Shown here one piece after another: positions 17,101 through 25,829 of a stretch of 64,000 nucleotides of DNA. This stretch comes from an uncultured Flavobacteriales bacterium (lineage in GTDB: Bacteria > Bacteroidota > Bacteroidia > Flavobacteriales_D > Sanyastnellaceae), in the NCBI GenBank assembly GCA_938085105.1, contig CALKGK010000052.1, positions 1 to 64,000 on the forward strand. Direction: 5' to 3'. Numbering within the stretch: the stretch's first letter is position 1; every line of letters starts with the position of its first letter. The translations under genes and the position numbers were made by a program. Under the pieces are notes generated by a model that worked only from the letters and a program-made list of their open reading frames with translations, searched no databases and had not been told where the DNA came from.

Positions 17101-19547
17101 CGGCCTACGATGTGGAAATTGTTCAAGACCTACCCTTTGGAATGAGTCTCGTTCAAGGTTCTTTTTTGACCGAATGCGATGAGCTCGTTCAGGTTTTTCC
17201 GAACGAAAACCTTGGCTTGATTACCATGAAATGGGACAGTATCCCTCAAGACATTGAGTGCGATTTGGTCTTTGAACTTCGGGTGAATGAGAATTTCCCA
17301 CCATGCAATGATATCGACTTGTGTGCTGATGTACTCTGGTCCAGTGCTTTTCAACAAAATTTGGACACCTTGGATTACGGACCAATTCATCCATTGGCTT
17401 ATCCAAGAACGGGAAGAGAAGAGGATCCTGGCGACATTCAAAACGATTATCGCAATGAGAGCTGCTTGAGCATTGAGGTCTCCAGCGGTGATCTGAGTAC
17501 ACCGAATATTTTTGGAAACGGTACCGTCTGTGAAGGCGAGGTGATGACCCTTCAAGTGGAGGAATACGAGGGTTTCGATGTGCAGTACGCATGGTCGGGT
17601 CCAGGCGTTCCCAACGGATTTAATGGTCCGGTGCTCAACATTCCCAACGCAAGCGCATCTCTGGAGGGGGCTTACAGTTTGGTAGTGAACATTGGAGAGT
17701 GTAGTACGCCCCAAAGTTTACCTTTTCAAGTAGAAGTAGCTGGAGTTCCCGAGCTTTCTTTGCAAGATGTTTCTATTCAGTGCGCCAATGGTACGGATGA
17801 TCTTATTCTAGAAGCATTGGTGAACGGTGAAACGGAAGGCCTCGACTATTTCTGGACTGGTCCAGGAGGGTTTCAGTCCAACAGTCCACAAGCAGTGATT
17901 CTCAACGTCAATGAGTCTGACGAGGGAACATACAGTTTATACGTGAGCAATGCATTTGCTTGTGTGTCAGAAACGGAAAGCAGTTTAGTACAGATAACCG
18001 CTGCTCCTGCTCCCCCAAGCATTTCTGGAGACACCCAATTATGTGTTGGCGAGGAGATCAATCTCTCTTGTACGAGCACGCCCAACGCAAGCTCCTATAC
18101 TTGGCAACTTCCTAGTGGTGTGCAAGTGAATACTTCTGCAGCAGCTTTGAGTATTGACCCAAGCAGTGCGGAAGACGATGGAAGTTATCAAGTACAAGTG
18201 AGTGCAGAAGGTTGTACTAGCGGATTATCTGCACCGATCAATGTCAATATCAACCCCATTCCTTTTGCGGCAGATATTGATGGAGCCGAGGGTATTTTGT
18301 GCGAAGGAGGAAACTTGTCCTTGGCTACACAAAGCGATGCAGATGAGTATCAGTGGCTCGGTCCTAATGGTTTCTTTTCCACTTTAGCTGTTCCACCTGT
18401 AATTCAAAACTTGAGTGCGATTAATGAAGGAACATACACCCTTACAGTAACGAATGGAGGTTGCTTGAGTCCAGAAAGTACGGTTGATTTGAGCATCACC
18501 CCAAGGCCTGACGCTCCCATAGTGAGTAGCAATGCACCCCTGTGTGAAGGAGAGGACTTGGAGCTTGATGTTTTGGCTTCGGCTCAAGCCTTTGAATACC
18601 TGTTGGCTTCTGGAGAGAGTATCATTTCGAGTTCGTCTAATTTTTCTTTGGAAGACCTCAATCAGGAGGCTTCAGGCGATTATTTTGTGTCGATTTTTGA
18701 TGGATTCTGTTGGTCTGAACAAGAATTGATCGAAGTTCAAGTTGACTTCATCCCAACCATCGTTGCGACGGTTAGCGATAGCACCTTGTCTTGTGATGGA
18801 AATTCAGCCGTTCTTCAATCCTTGAACGATCCAAGTTATTTTGGAGAGTGGACCACTACTGCTCCTGATGTGAATATCGTTGCTCCAAACGCCAACCAGA
18901 GCGCCGTGCTCGGGCTGGTAGAAGGCGATGTTTACGATTTTGTTTGGAGCCTTTCAAACCCAGGTTGTGGTGTTTATTCAAGTGCAGTGCAACGGGTTTT
19001 TGTACCCGAAGTTCCGACCGCTTTTCCTGATGTTTATGAGGTTGTAGCAGGCGACCCTGTTGACTTGGAGGTGCAGCTCAATGATGAGGAAAGCGCATTT
19101 GAACTGGAAATTTCGATGTTCGATGTGCCCGATTTTGGTACTTGGAATATTGCCGGTGGAGATGTGGTTGAGTATCGTCCCGAGATTGATTTCTTTGGGG
19201 TGGATCAATTCATTTATCTCCGCTGTTTTGAAGCTTGTCCGCAACGCTGTGATACTGCCCTTGTGAAAGTAGACGTCGATCCTTTCTTAGGCATTCCAGA
19301 CATCATCACTCCGAATGGAGATGGTGTAAACGACGCCTTGAGGATTGAGGGCTTGGACCGCGTTCCAGAGCACCGTTTCATTGTTCACAACCGCTGGGGA
19401 AGTGTTGTTTTCGAAGCTGAAAACTATCAAAACGATTGGCAAGGAACCCATCGAGGGGAGCCCTTGCCGTCAGGAACTTATTTCTACACCTTCATCGATA
19501 CTTCAAGACAGAAGACGATGAAACAGGGATACATCACCATTCAATAA
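14175..19547 (+). CDS. Giant T9SS type B surface protein (cassette A)
   Basis: A 1790-residue exported protein. The signal peptide ends at TVYAQ (residue 23). Residues 25 to about 1100 are beta-rich modules with conserved-repeat (DUF11-like) character, for example DWVDYVLTITNSGEAPAYDL. From about 1110 to 1640 there are five or six Ig/PKD-like modules of about 85-90 residues with a C-x-G-E start and a YxWxGPxGF core (YFWTGPGGFQSN, YQWLGPNGFFST). A cadherin-like segment follows (about 1615-1700). The C-terminus is a type B (gliding-motility-associated) sorting domain: IITPNGDGVNDALRIEGL, IVHNRWGSVVFEAE, LPSGTYFYTF. It should be secreted by T9SS and held at the surface, as adhesin or scaffold. 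A PorP/SprF gene follows after 9 bp and an OmpA/TPR gene after that, one probable operon. Confidence 0.92.
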   Translation: MGTIPRLMAVIAAAFFCGTVYAQNLNLSVNGNQSPMLGEELCFSLNLEHNGPTGFQPYLRIFLPPEVEFSSLTGTFFGDDLNAFTFGGTFSGGITGDPILADELPENSVSGTDGHRLYTLLLPVGSLVNDGIAIEAEVCVNMSGLAEVDQSFNIGFAPVYKLGDDPNGLNGPIVFPTSTLEITPLGYTFGLSSSVTKTPAGACWPNEYIMSMDIAPGYQMSDLVLTQELPAEYRFNGVAFLTPGCFVLSSPNAGSNGGTLSIQCDNTVGDSEPGDIVCSTQGFYSDVLDPNSCSVDAALSTATLSINDVLSADASSSAILSHIGVSGTTFAANGIQPGASVNLGFEFKIQEYITGLENIRFNVTLPDGISYGNSALLNSSSISPVNVQDLGNGETLLQFELDQTGFESCELGFFSYDVTIESFYENGDMIANGDAFSIPSELVYDIIGGVDDCILTLDGGFAIPRGDFAKALVSSPQNGDAFVPGENITYRLTSTLSPGRATNILFEDLFPIPIHDVEDLDLTFGNDIVLSPLDDAGLIPSDIYIDAQSNKLFIEFDDDDRLVERIISLDITVPVSTTASSTSLFHINFARFFSSGNDGISATTQAKASLAVGQSNLNLIKGVSGTNNTGVVFAPAGFPVNANANGVDAFDWVDYVLTITNSGEAPAYDLIVNDFPDTPQMGACSLVSVLDEAGNPVSSSGNLFGAGLAIPVVPTQAESPDGNRIFVNYQCQVAGGALSRDQNVNTAQVTWAAVPGGTNRFDPVSDEASVTIRRPQISTLVSDIVPGYKGNLEEVHVGEVVEFETVLTFPEGRTRDAAYECVFPAGLVFEDIVSATADLNVFGYNNGNLNSIVEDVEVSSVGTGVENERRRILLNFGDVVNIASDNSDPEEVVIRFRAVVANVEENVAGHLLTVQSNLNYRKGSNSAPSNEITEVGVRVREAQLQSNLSLSETILSPGETTQATISVSHLNASESTAYDVEIVQDLPFGMSLVQGSFLTECDELVQVFPNENLGLITMKWDSIPQDIECDLVFELRVNENFPPCNDIDLCADVLWSSAFQQNLDTLDYGPIHPLAYPRTGREEDPGDIQNDYRNESCLSIEVSSGDLSTPNIFGNGTVCEGEVMTLQVEEYEGFDVQYAWSGPGVPNGFNGPVLNIPNASASLEGAYSLVVNIGECSTPQSLPFQVEVAGVPELSLQDVSIQCANGTDDLILEALVNGETEGLDYFWTGPGGFQSNSPQAVILNVNESDEGTYSLYVSNAFACVSETESSLVQITAAPAPPSISGDTQLCVGEEINLSCTSTPNASSYTWQLPSGVQVNTSAAALSIDPSSAEDDGSYQVQVSAEGCTSGLSAPINVNINPIPFAADIDGAEGILCEGGNLSLATQSDADEYQWLGPNGFFSTLAVPPVIQNLSAINEGTYTLTVTNGGCLSPESTVDLSITPRPDAPIVSSNAPLCEGEDLELDVLASAQAFEYLLASGESIISSSSNFSLEDLNQEASGDYFVSIFDGFCWSEQELIEVQVDFIPTIVATVSDSTLSCDGNSAVLQSLNDPSYFGEWTTTAPDVNIVAPNANQSAVLGLVEGDVYDFVWSLSNPGCGVYSSAVQRVFVPEVPTAFPDVYEVVAGDPVDLEVQLNDEESAFELEISMFDVPDFGTWNIAGGDVVEYRPEIDFFGVDQFIYLRCFEACPQRCDTALVKVDVDPFLGIPDIITPNGDGVNDALRIEGLDRVPEHRFIVHNRWGSVVFEAENYQNDWQGTHRGEPLPSGTYFYTFIDTSRQKTMKQGYITIQ

Positions 19548-19556
19548 CGCCATTCC

Positions 19557-20486
19557 ATGAAAGCATATTTTAAAATAGCGCCTGTTTTCCTATTGCTGCT
19601 GATCGCTTCTTGTGTTTGCGCGCAACAGGAAATCCAACACACTCAGTTCATGTGGGATCAAAGTTCCATCAACCCTGCTTATGTGGGGATGAAGGAGAGC
19701 ATGAGTGCCAATTTATTTTTAAGAAGACAATGGCTCGGTTTGGAAGGAGCCCCAGCCACTGAAAATGTTTCGCTTCACAGCCCTCTAGCCAATCGAAAGT
19801 TGGGGGCTGGCTTGCTCGTTTGGCACGATCAAATTGGCATTAGTGAACGCATTGCTGTTAGAGCTCAAGGAGCCTATAATTTGGAGTTGAGCCGAGGCTA
19901 TCTGCGCTTTGGGCTAAGCACTCAGGTGAGTAATTGGAACGTGAGGTGGACGAGCACCAATCCAGACCAAGAAGGAGACGAGAGTATTCCTCAAGCCGAT
20001 CTCAGCGATCATGCTTTTAACCTTGGCTTTGGGATGTTTTATCACACGGAGAAGAGCTATGTTGGTTTTTCAGCTCCCCAACTGCTGGAAGAGAAGTATG
20101 AATATATGGGACAACAAAGCGACCGTGAAGCGCAAATGTTGGGAAGTCAAGCCATGTTTTTCAACGGAGGCCACGTTTTTTCCCTCTCTCCGAAAATCGA
20201 CCTTAAAACGAGTGCCATGATGAGGTACTTTCAAGGAGTTCCACTTCAGGTGGATGTGAGCGCAAGTGTATTGCTGAAGAAACAATTTTGGACGGGCTTG
20301 TCTTACCGACACCTCGATGCCATTTCTGCAAGCTTTCAGTACCTGATTACCCAAGAGTTGAGCATCGGTTATGCTTATGATTGGACTTTTTCGGAACTCC
20401 AAGGAAATGGAGGTGCCCACGAATTGTTCATTGGTTTTGATCTCAGAAAGAAAAAAGACGGATTCTATCACCCACGATTCTTTTAA
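19557..20486 (+). CDS. PorP/SprF-family outer-membrane protein (cassette A)
   Basis: A 309-residue protein with a signal peptide ending in CVCAQ. The family hallmarks are visible: QHTQFMWDQSSINPAYVGMK, followed by LRRQWLGLEGAPATENVSLH and RKLGAGLLVWHDQIGISE, then alternating beta strands of an outer-membrane barrel ending in YDWTFSEL, HELFIGFDLRKKK and a terminal Phe (PRFF). PorP/SprF proteins are associated with the T9SS and with secretion or surface attachment of type B cargo. Here the gene lies 9 bp after such a cargo gene and one base before the OmpA/TPR gene, so it is the dedicated partner of the 1790-residue protein. Confidence 0.94.
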   Translation: MKAYFKIAPVFLLLLIASCVCAQQEIQHTQFMWDQSSINPAYVGMKESMSANLFLRRQWLGLEGAPATENVSLHSPLANRKLGAGLLVWHDQIGISERIAVRAQGAYNLELSRGYLRFGLSTQVSNWNVRWTSTNPDQEGDESIPQADLSDHAFNLGFGMFYHTEKSYVGFSAPQLLEEKYEYMGQQSDREAQMLGSQAMFFNGGHVFSLSPKIDLKTSAMMRYFQGVPLQVDVSASVLLKKQFWTGLSYRHLDAISASFQYLITQELSIGYAYDWTFSELQGNGGAHELFIGFDLRKKKDGFYHPRFF

Positions 20487-20487
20487 C

Positions 20488-22776
20488 ATGAAGGAACTTA
20501 CAAGCACATTATTCTTCCTGATTTTTTTGCTGGTTCAAAACGCATCAGCCCAAATGAAACAGGCAAATGAAGCCTTTGAGCACCATCATTATGATGTTGC
20601 CATTGAGCTGTACAACAAGGCCATTCGAAAGGACTTGGACAATGCTGAGGCGGTGAGCAATCTCGCACAGTGTTATTGGAGAACCGACCGGAGCAACTTG
20701 GCTGAATACTGGTTCAATCGGGCGGTTTACATGGATGAACAACCGGAGGTGAAACTGTGGTATAGCCAATTGCTCATCAGCAACGAGAAGTACGAAACGG
20801 CCATTCAATGGCTTGGGAAATACATGTTGGCAGAAACCGATGCTTCAAAAATTCAACTCGCACAACAATTGAGTGATTACTGTGAAGCGCTCATGGCGGG
20901 AGTTCCTGAAGATGAGTCTTGCATCATCCAGCCCCTGATTTTGAATTCAAATGAACTCGATTTTTCGCCATACATCTTGGGTTCGAACTTGCTTTTTGTG
21001 ACCAATAGAGCGGGTGTGAACGCTCGTCCGGGGGAACTCGATCCTTGGACAAGTGCACCGTTCACCGATGTTTTTGTAGCTCCGCTGATCAATGATTTTC
21101 CTTCAGACCGGGCAGAACGATTCGATGAAATCCCCCAAGGTCAATTGCACGAAGGTCCGCTGTGCTTCAACGAAGACGGAACGGAACTCTTCATTACAAC
21201 AAGCGGTGTAAACGACAAGAAACGTTGGTTTGATGCCTCCAACAATACCCGATTGTGCATCAAACATTATTTGAAAACCGATAGCACATGGGTGCTGCAA
21301 GACCTTCCTTTTGTAGACCCGATGTTCAACTATGCACACCCTGCGCTTTCTCCAGATGCCAAAACTTTGGTGTTTAGTTCTGACGGTTTTGGGAGTATTG
21401 GGGGGATGGACCTCTTCTCTGTTGAAAGAGATAGCGAAGGAAAGTGGGGTATTCCCACACCCCTTCCAGAAGGCATCAACTCTCCGGGAAGAGAGGTTTT
21501 CCCAAGTTTCAAGCAAAACGGTGAACTCTATTTTTCTTCAGATTTGTTGGTTGGTTTTGGAGGTTTGGATTTGTTCAGAACTGCTTTGAATGATGGCCTT
21601 TGGTCGCTTCCACAGAACATTGGAGCGCCCCTCAACAGTCCAAAAGACGATTTCTCAATTGTGTTTTTTGAAGACGGTAAACATGGGTTTTTGAGTTCAA
21701 ACAGAAACGCAAATCGATCGGATGATGTGCTGAGCTTTCGTTTTGAAAAAGGAATATTCATTGAAGGCCAAGTGGTGGATTGCAGTACTGGCCTCCCAAT
21801 TCCAGGAGCTCGAATAGAGATTCAAGTAGACAATGAAGCGCAAAGGACCGCGTATTCCAAAGGCTTGGGTGAATTTAAGTTGATGATTCCCGAAGCGAAG
21901 TCCCTGAATGTAAAAGCGATTGCCGAAGGTTTTGATGCGAATGAGGTGTGCAGCAGTTCTCAAGATTTTGAGATTGAATTGATGAAGGAAGGTGATGTTC
22001 TTCAAGTGAAATTGGGCTTGAGTAGGAATGATGCCGGTTTAAATCAACAACGATACCTTGCTGGGACCGTGAAGGAAATGCCGTACGAAAGTCCTCTAAG
22101 CGCCTGCAATATTGAGTTAATTAACCTCATTACTAACGAAGCGGTGGCGATGCAAAGCAATGCTTACGGTGCATTTTTGCTTCCAGTGGAGGCCAATGTT
22201 CCTTATGGAATCATAGCGGCAAGCACAGATGCAAGTTCTGAATTGATTGAGTTCATGCTCGAGGAGGAGACGCAAGAGTACGTTCTGGACATCGAAATTT
22301 GGCCCAGCGGAAAAACATCGCTCGCAAGAAATGAGCTTCACCCTGAAATGCGCTTAGTAGAAGGACAAATTGTTGAGCTCTATCACATTTACTTCGATCG
22401 AAACAGCACTGAATTGATCAAAGCAGCCAAGGAAGATTTGGAAGTGCTTTACACACTGTTGCAGAAGTATCCCGACATGACGGGTGAAATCATGGCGCAT
22501 GCCGATGCTCGTTCAAGTCATGAATACAACCTGCAATTGTCTCAGAAAAGAGCCGATGCTGCGGTAGCTTGGCTCGTTGCACGCGGAGTTGATCCTTCAA
22601 GACTCAGCGCTATGGGCTATGGGGAAACCATGCCTAAAATTCGTTGCGAAAATGAGGAAGACTGCACCGAGGAAATGCACGCGAGAAACCGTAGAGTGGA
22701 ATTCCGTGTGATTGACTTGGTGAAAGAAATTGATGCCGTAAGCCGAGAGAATAAAAAGCAATTTTCTCCCAATTAG
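20488..22776 (+). CDS. TPR / PD40 / OmpA-domain protein (cassette A)
   Basis: A 762-residue exported protein. I use the ATG at 20488, which gives MKELTSTLFFLIFLLVQNAS and a signal peptide ending SAQ; an upstream in-frame ATG lies inside the PorP/SprF gene. Domains in order: TPR-like repeats (about 25-145), WD40-like PD40 beta-propeller blades (about 165-450, e.g. AHPALSPDAKTLVFSSDGFG), carboxypeptidase-regulatory-like domains (about 460-640) and a C-terminal OmpA domain (about 645-750) with YFDRNSTELIKAAKEDLEVL, AHADARSSHEYNLQLSQKRA and HARNRRVEF. A Cys-bearing insertion CENEEDC sits just before the NRR motif. The architecture is that of PorE-like periplasmic T9SS accessory proteins that link the outer-membrane complex to peptidoglycan. 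Its stop overlaps the convergent leuS end by 4 bases. Confidence 0.92.
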   Translation: MKELTSTLFFLIFLLVQNASAQMKQANEAFEHHHYDVAIELYNKAIRKDLDNAEAVSNLAQCYWRTDRSNLAEYWFNRAVYMDEQPEVKLWYSQLLISNEKYETAIQWLGKYMLAETDASKIQLAQQLSDYCEALMAGVPEDESCIIQPLILNSNELDFSPYILGSNLLFVTNRAGVNARPGELDPWTSAPFTDVFVAPLINDFPSDRAERFDEIPQGQLHEGPLCFNEDGTELFITTSGVNDKKRWFDASNNTRLCIKHYLKTDSTWVLQDLPFVDPMFNYAHPALSPDAKTLVFSSDGFGSIGGMDLFSVERDSEGKWGIPTPLPEGINSPGREVFPSFKQNGELYFSSDLLVGFGGLDLFRTALNDGLWSLPQNIGAPLNSPKDDFSIVFFEDGKHGFLSSNRNANRSDDVLSFRFEKGIFIEGQVVDCSTGLPIPGARIEIQVDNEAQRTAYSKGLGEFKLMIPEAKSLNVKAIAEGFDANEVCSSSQDFEIELMKEGDVLQVKLGLSRNDAGLNQQRYLAGTVKEMPYESPLSACNIELINLITNEAVAMQSNAYGAFLLPVEANVPYGIIAASTDASSELIEFMLEEETQEYVLDIEIWPSGKTSLARNELHPEMRLVEGQIVELYHIYFDRNSTELIKAAKEDLEVLYTLLQKYPDMTGEIMAHADARSSHEYNLQLSQKRADAAVAWLVARGVDPSRLSAMGYGETMPKIRCENEEDCTEEMHARNRRVEFRVIDLVKEIDAVSRENKKQFSPN

Positions 22777-25760
22777 AGCACGACGTTCACAATTCTTTTT
22801 GGCACCACAATTACCTTCTTGGGCGTTTTGCCTTCGAGGTACTTTTCTGATTGTTCATTAGCCAACACAGCTGCTTCAATTTCTTTTGGAGACATTGTTG
22901 CCGGAAAAGAGAGTTTGAATCGCATTTTTCCGTTGAAGGATACCGGATATTCAAATTCATCTTCCACCAAAATGGAGGGGTCAAAAGTTGGCCAAGCCGC
23001 TTTGCTTACACTGGTTTCGTGACCAAGTTTATTCCACAACTCTTCCGCCATGTGAGGAGCATAAGGAGAGAGCAATACACACAATCCTTCCAAAACTTCC
23101 CGTTTGTTGCACTTGAGATCGGTGAGTTCGTTGGTGGCAATCATCATGGCTGATACCACCGTATTCCAAGAACCGCGATTGAGGTCATCACTCACCTTTT
23201 TAATGGTTTTATGAAGCACTTTCAATTCGTCTTTTGACGGCGTTTCATCACTCACAATGAAGGTGTTTTCTTGACTGTGGAAAAGACGCCAGAACTTCCT
23301 CAAGAAGTTGTGCACTCCGTTGATTCCTTTCGTGTCCCAAGGTTTACTCTGTTCCAATGGCCCCAAAAACATTTCATACAAACGCAAAGTGTCTGCTCCG
23401 TAATGCTCGCAAAGGTCATCGGGATTTACAACATTGTACCAGCGTTTCGACATTTTATCGATTTCGTAGGCACAAGTGAACTCTCCTTTGCCATTTAAAA
23501 TGAACTGAGCCGTTGCAAATTCTGGCTGCCAGCTTCGAATGCTTTCCAAGTTCAATAGGTCGTTGTCTACATGGTCAATGAGCACATGCTGACGAGAAAA
23601 CCATACTCGAGCATCTCCACCATCTTCCAGCTTTTCAAGTCGATCTTTCAATGCTTCTAAGTTGATCTGGGCTTCATGCTTTTCTAGCGCTGAGATGAGT
23701 TCAGCTACTCCCCATTCTTTACTTTCTTTTTCAAGTACCTCACGGAGATCATTGGAGAGGTAGAAGCCTGAAGAAGCGTCTTTGTTCAATCCCTTTTCTT
23801 GGGTTTTAACTTGAAGGCGATAAACCAAGCTTGAGCGACCAAGAATCATCCCTTGGTTGATCATTTTTGCAAAAGGCTCGTGGAAGGGAAGGTATCCACG
23901 ATCGTAGAGAAACTTGGTCCAGAAACGAGCATAGAGCAAGTGTCCGGTAGCATGTTCTGCACCACCAATGTACAAGTCAACTTGTTTCCAGTAGTCGATT
24001 TTAGATCTATCAGCGAAGCATTCGTCGTTGTTGGGATCCATGTAGCGAAGGAAATACCAGCTCGACCCTGCCCAACCCGGCATGGTGTTGTGCTCCATTT
24101 GTTCGCCGAAGAACACGGGCCAATCTTCTTTCTTTGCTCTTGCGAGTGGTGGTTCACCATCTGCTGTTGGAAGGTATTTATCTACTTCCGGTAAGCTCAC
24201 AAGACTTCCTTCAGGAACCAAACGTGCTTGTCCGTCTTCGTAATAAATTGGGAAGGGTTCTCCCCAGTAACGCTGTCTGCTAAACACAGCATCGCGCAAA
24301 CGGAAATTGGTTTTTCCTTGGCCAAATCCAGCTTGCTCCATGGCTAGAATGGCGTCATTGATGGCTTCTTGTCCGGATTTCCCATTCAAGAATTCACTGT
24401 TTTGAAGAGGATGATTTTTATCTGTAGTCGCGGCTTCACTGAGGTCTGCTCCTTCAAATACGTTGATGATGGGGATTCCGAAATGATTCGCAAAATCAAA
24501 ATCGCGTTGATCACCAGCTGGAACGGCCATCACAGCCCCAGTTCCATAAGAAGCGAGCACGTATTCTCCAATCCAAATTGGGATTTGTTTTCCGTTGAAT
24601 GGATGGATAGCATAAGCTCCAGTGAAGGCTCCAGAAATATTTTTTACATCGCTTTGACGATCGCGCTCCGTTTTCAAGGATGCATTGTGCACGTAGGCAT
24701 CGATGTCTTCTTTATACTCAGCGGTAGTAATCTGTTCAACGAGCTCGTGCTCAGGGGCCAACACCATGAAGGTAGCACCGAAGATGGTGTCCGGACGAGT
24801 AGTAAATACTTCAATGCTCGCATCTGCATCTTGTACTTGGAAGATTACCCGTGCACCGGTTGATTTACCAATCCAGTTACGTTGAATTTCTTTGATGGAC
24901 TCGCTCCAATCGATGCCGTCCAAATCTTGAATCAATCGGTCTGCATAGGCTGAAATACGCATGCTCCATTGACGCATCAATTTGCGTTCTACGGGGTGTC
25001 CTCCACGCTCAGAAACACCGTCTTTAATTTCGTCATTGGCCAACACGGTTCCGAGTTCCGGACACCAATTTACCCATGAATCCGCCAAGTAAGCCAAGCG
25101 GAAGTGCATCAACACCAATTCTTGTTGCTTTGGAGTGAAGCTGTTCCAATCACTTGCGGTAAGTTCTCCCTCGAAATGCTCACCGAAATGCGGGAAATCT
25201 TCAGCTTTGAGTGCTTTCCACCAATGGTCTTCACAAGCTGCTTCAACGTTGTAAGTTCCGTTGCTTTCGAGTTTTTCAATGAGGCTTGAAATGGGCTCTG
25301 CTTTATTGGTTTCGAGGTTGTACCAAGAGTCAAATATTTGAGCAAAAATCCACTGGGTCCATTTGTAGTAAGCAGGGTCGCTGGTTCTTACTTCTCTGCT
25401 CCAATCAAAACTAAATCCAATTTGATCGAGCTGCTCACGGTAGCGTTGGATGTTGTTTTCGGTGGTGATTGCCGGGTGTTGCCCGGTTTGAATGGCGTAT
25501 TGTTCTGCAGGAAGACCAAAGCTATCGTAGCCCATGGGGTGAAGCACGTTGAAGCCAAGGTGGGTCTTGTAGCGGGCAAAAATATCGCTGGCAATGTAGC
25601 CTAGAGGGTGACCAACGTGCAATCCAGCCCCTGAAGGATAGGGGAACATGTCGAGAACGTAGTATTTTTCTTTGGAGGGATCTTCTTCAACACGGTAAGT
25701 TTGCGCTTCTTTCCACTTTTTTTGCCATTTCTTTTCGATGGCAGAAAAATCGTATTCCAT
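22773..25760 (-). CDS. leuS: Leucyl-tRNA synthetase
   Basis: A 995-residue class Ia aminoacyl-tRNA synthetase that charges tRNA-Leu. The HIGH-type motif is YPSGAGLHVGHPLGY near residue 45. The second signature reads DKMSKRWYNVVNPDDL, with Arg in place of the usual last Ser of KMSKS. The CP1 editing domain is present (residues about 280-430, FTTRPDTIFGATFMVLAPEH). The protein is longer than the roughly 860 residues of the E. coli enzyme because of inserts (about 150-185 and 670-760), which is usual for this phylum. C-terminal anticodon-binding and Leu-specific domains are intact. No operon partner; convergent with the OmpA/TPR gene. Confidence 0.97.
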   Translation of the reverse strand: MEYDFSAIEKKWQKKWKEAQTYRVEEDPSKEKYYVLDMFPYPSGAGLHVGHPLGYIASDIFARYKTHLGFNVLHPMGYDSFGLPAEQYAIQTGQHPAITTENNIQRYREQLDQIGFSFDWSREVRTSDPAYYKWTQWIFAQIFDSWYNLETNKAEPISSLIEKLESNGTYNVEAACEDHWWKALKAEDFPHFGEHFEGELTASDWNSFTPKQQELVLMHFRLAYLADSWVNWCPELGTVLANDEIKDGVSERGGHPVERKLMRQWSMRISAYADRLIQDLDGIDWSESIKEIQRNWIGKSTGARVIFQVQDADASIEVFTTRPDTIFGATFMVLAPEHELVEQITTAEYKEDIDAYVHNASLKTERDRQSDVKNISGAFTGAYAIHPFNGKQIPIWIGEYVLASYGTGAVMAVPAGDQRDFDFANHFGIPIINVFEGADLSEAATTDKNHPLQNSEFLNGKSGQEAINDAILAMEQAGFGQGKTNFRLRDAVFSRQRYWGEPFPIYYEDGQARLVPEGSLVSLPEVDKYLPTADGEPPLARAKKEDWPVFFGEQMEHNTMPGWAGSSWYFLRYMDPNNDECFADRSKIDYWKQVDLYIGGAEHATGHLLYARFWTKFLYDRGYLPFHEPFAKMINQGMILGRSSLVYRLQVKTQEKGLNKDASSGFYLSNDLREVLEKESKEWGVAELISALEKHEAQINLEALKDRLEKLEDGGDARVWFSRQHVLIDHVDNDLLNLESIRSWQPEFATAQFILNGKGEFTCAYEIDKMSKRWYNVVNPDDLCEHYGADTLRLYEMFLGPLEQSKPWDTKGINGVHNFLRKFWRLFHSQENTFIVSDETPSKDELKVLHKTIKKVSDDLNRGSWNTVVSAMMIATNELTDLKCNKREVLEGLCVLLSPYAPHMAEELWNKLGHETSVSKAAWPTFDPSILVEDEFEYPVSFNGKMRFKLSFPATMSPKEIEAAVLANEQSEKYLEGKTPKKVIVVPKRIVNVVL

Positions 25761-25829
25761 GGTGCTTTGGCTTTCTAATTTTGCGTAAAATTAGACAAAA
25801 GAACGCAGTAAGTCATGCACAAACTTTGC

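Noticed and set aside
15805-17714. Long antisense frames of up to 194 codons within the 1790-residue protein gene
   Set aside because: The sense frame has a complete signal peptide, repeats and sorting domain; the antisense translations have no coherent features.
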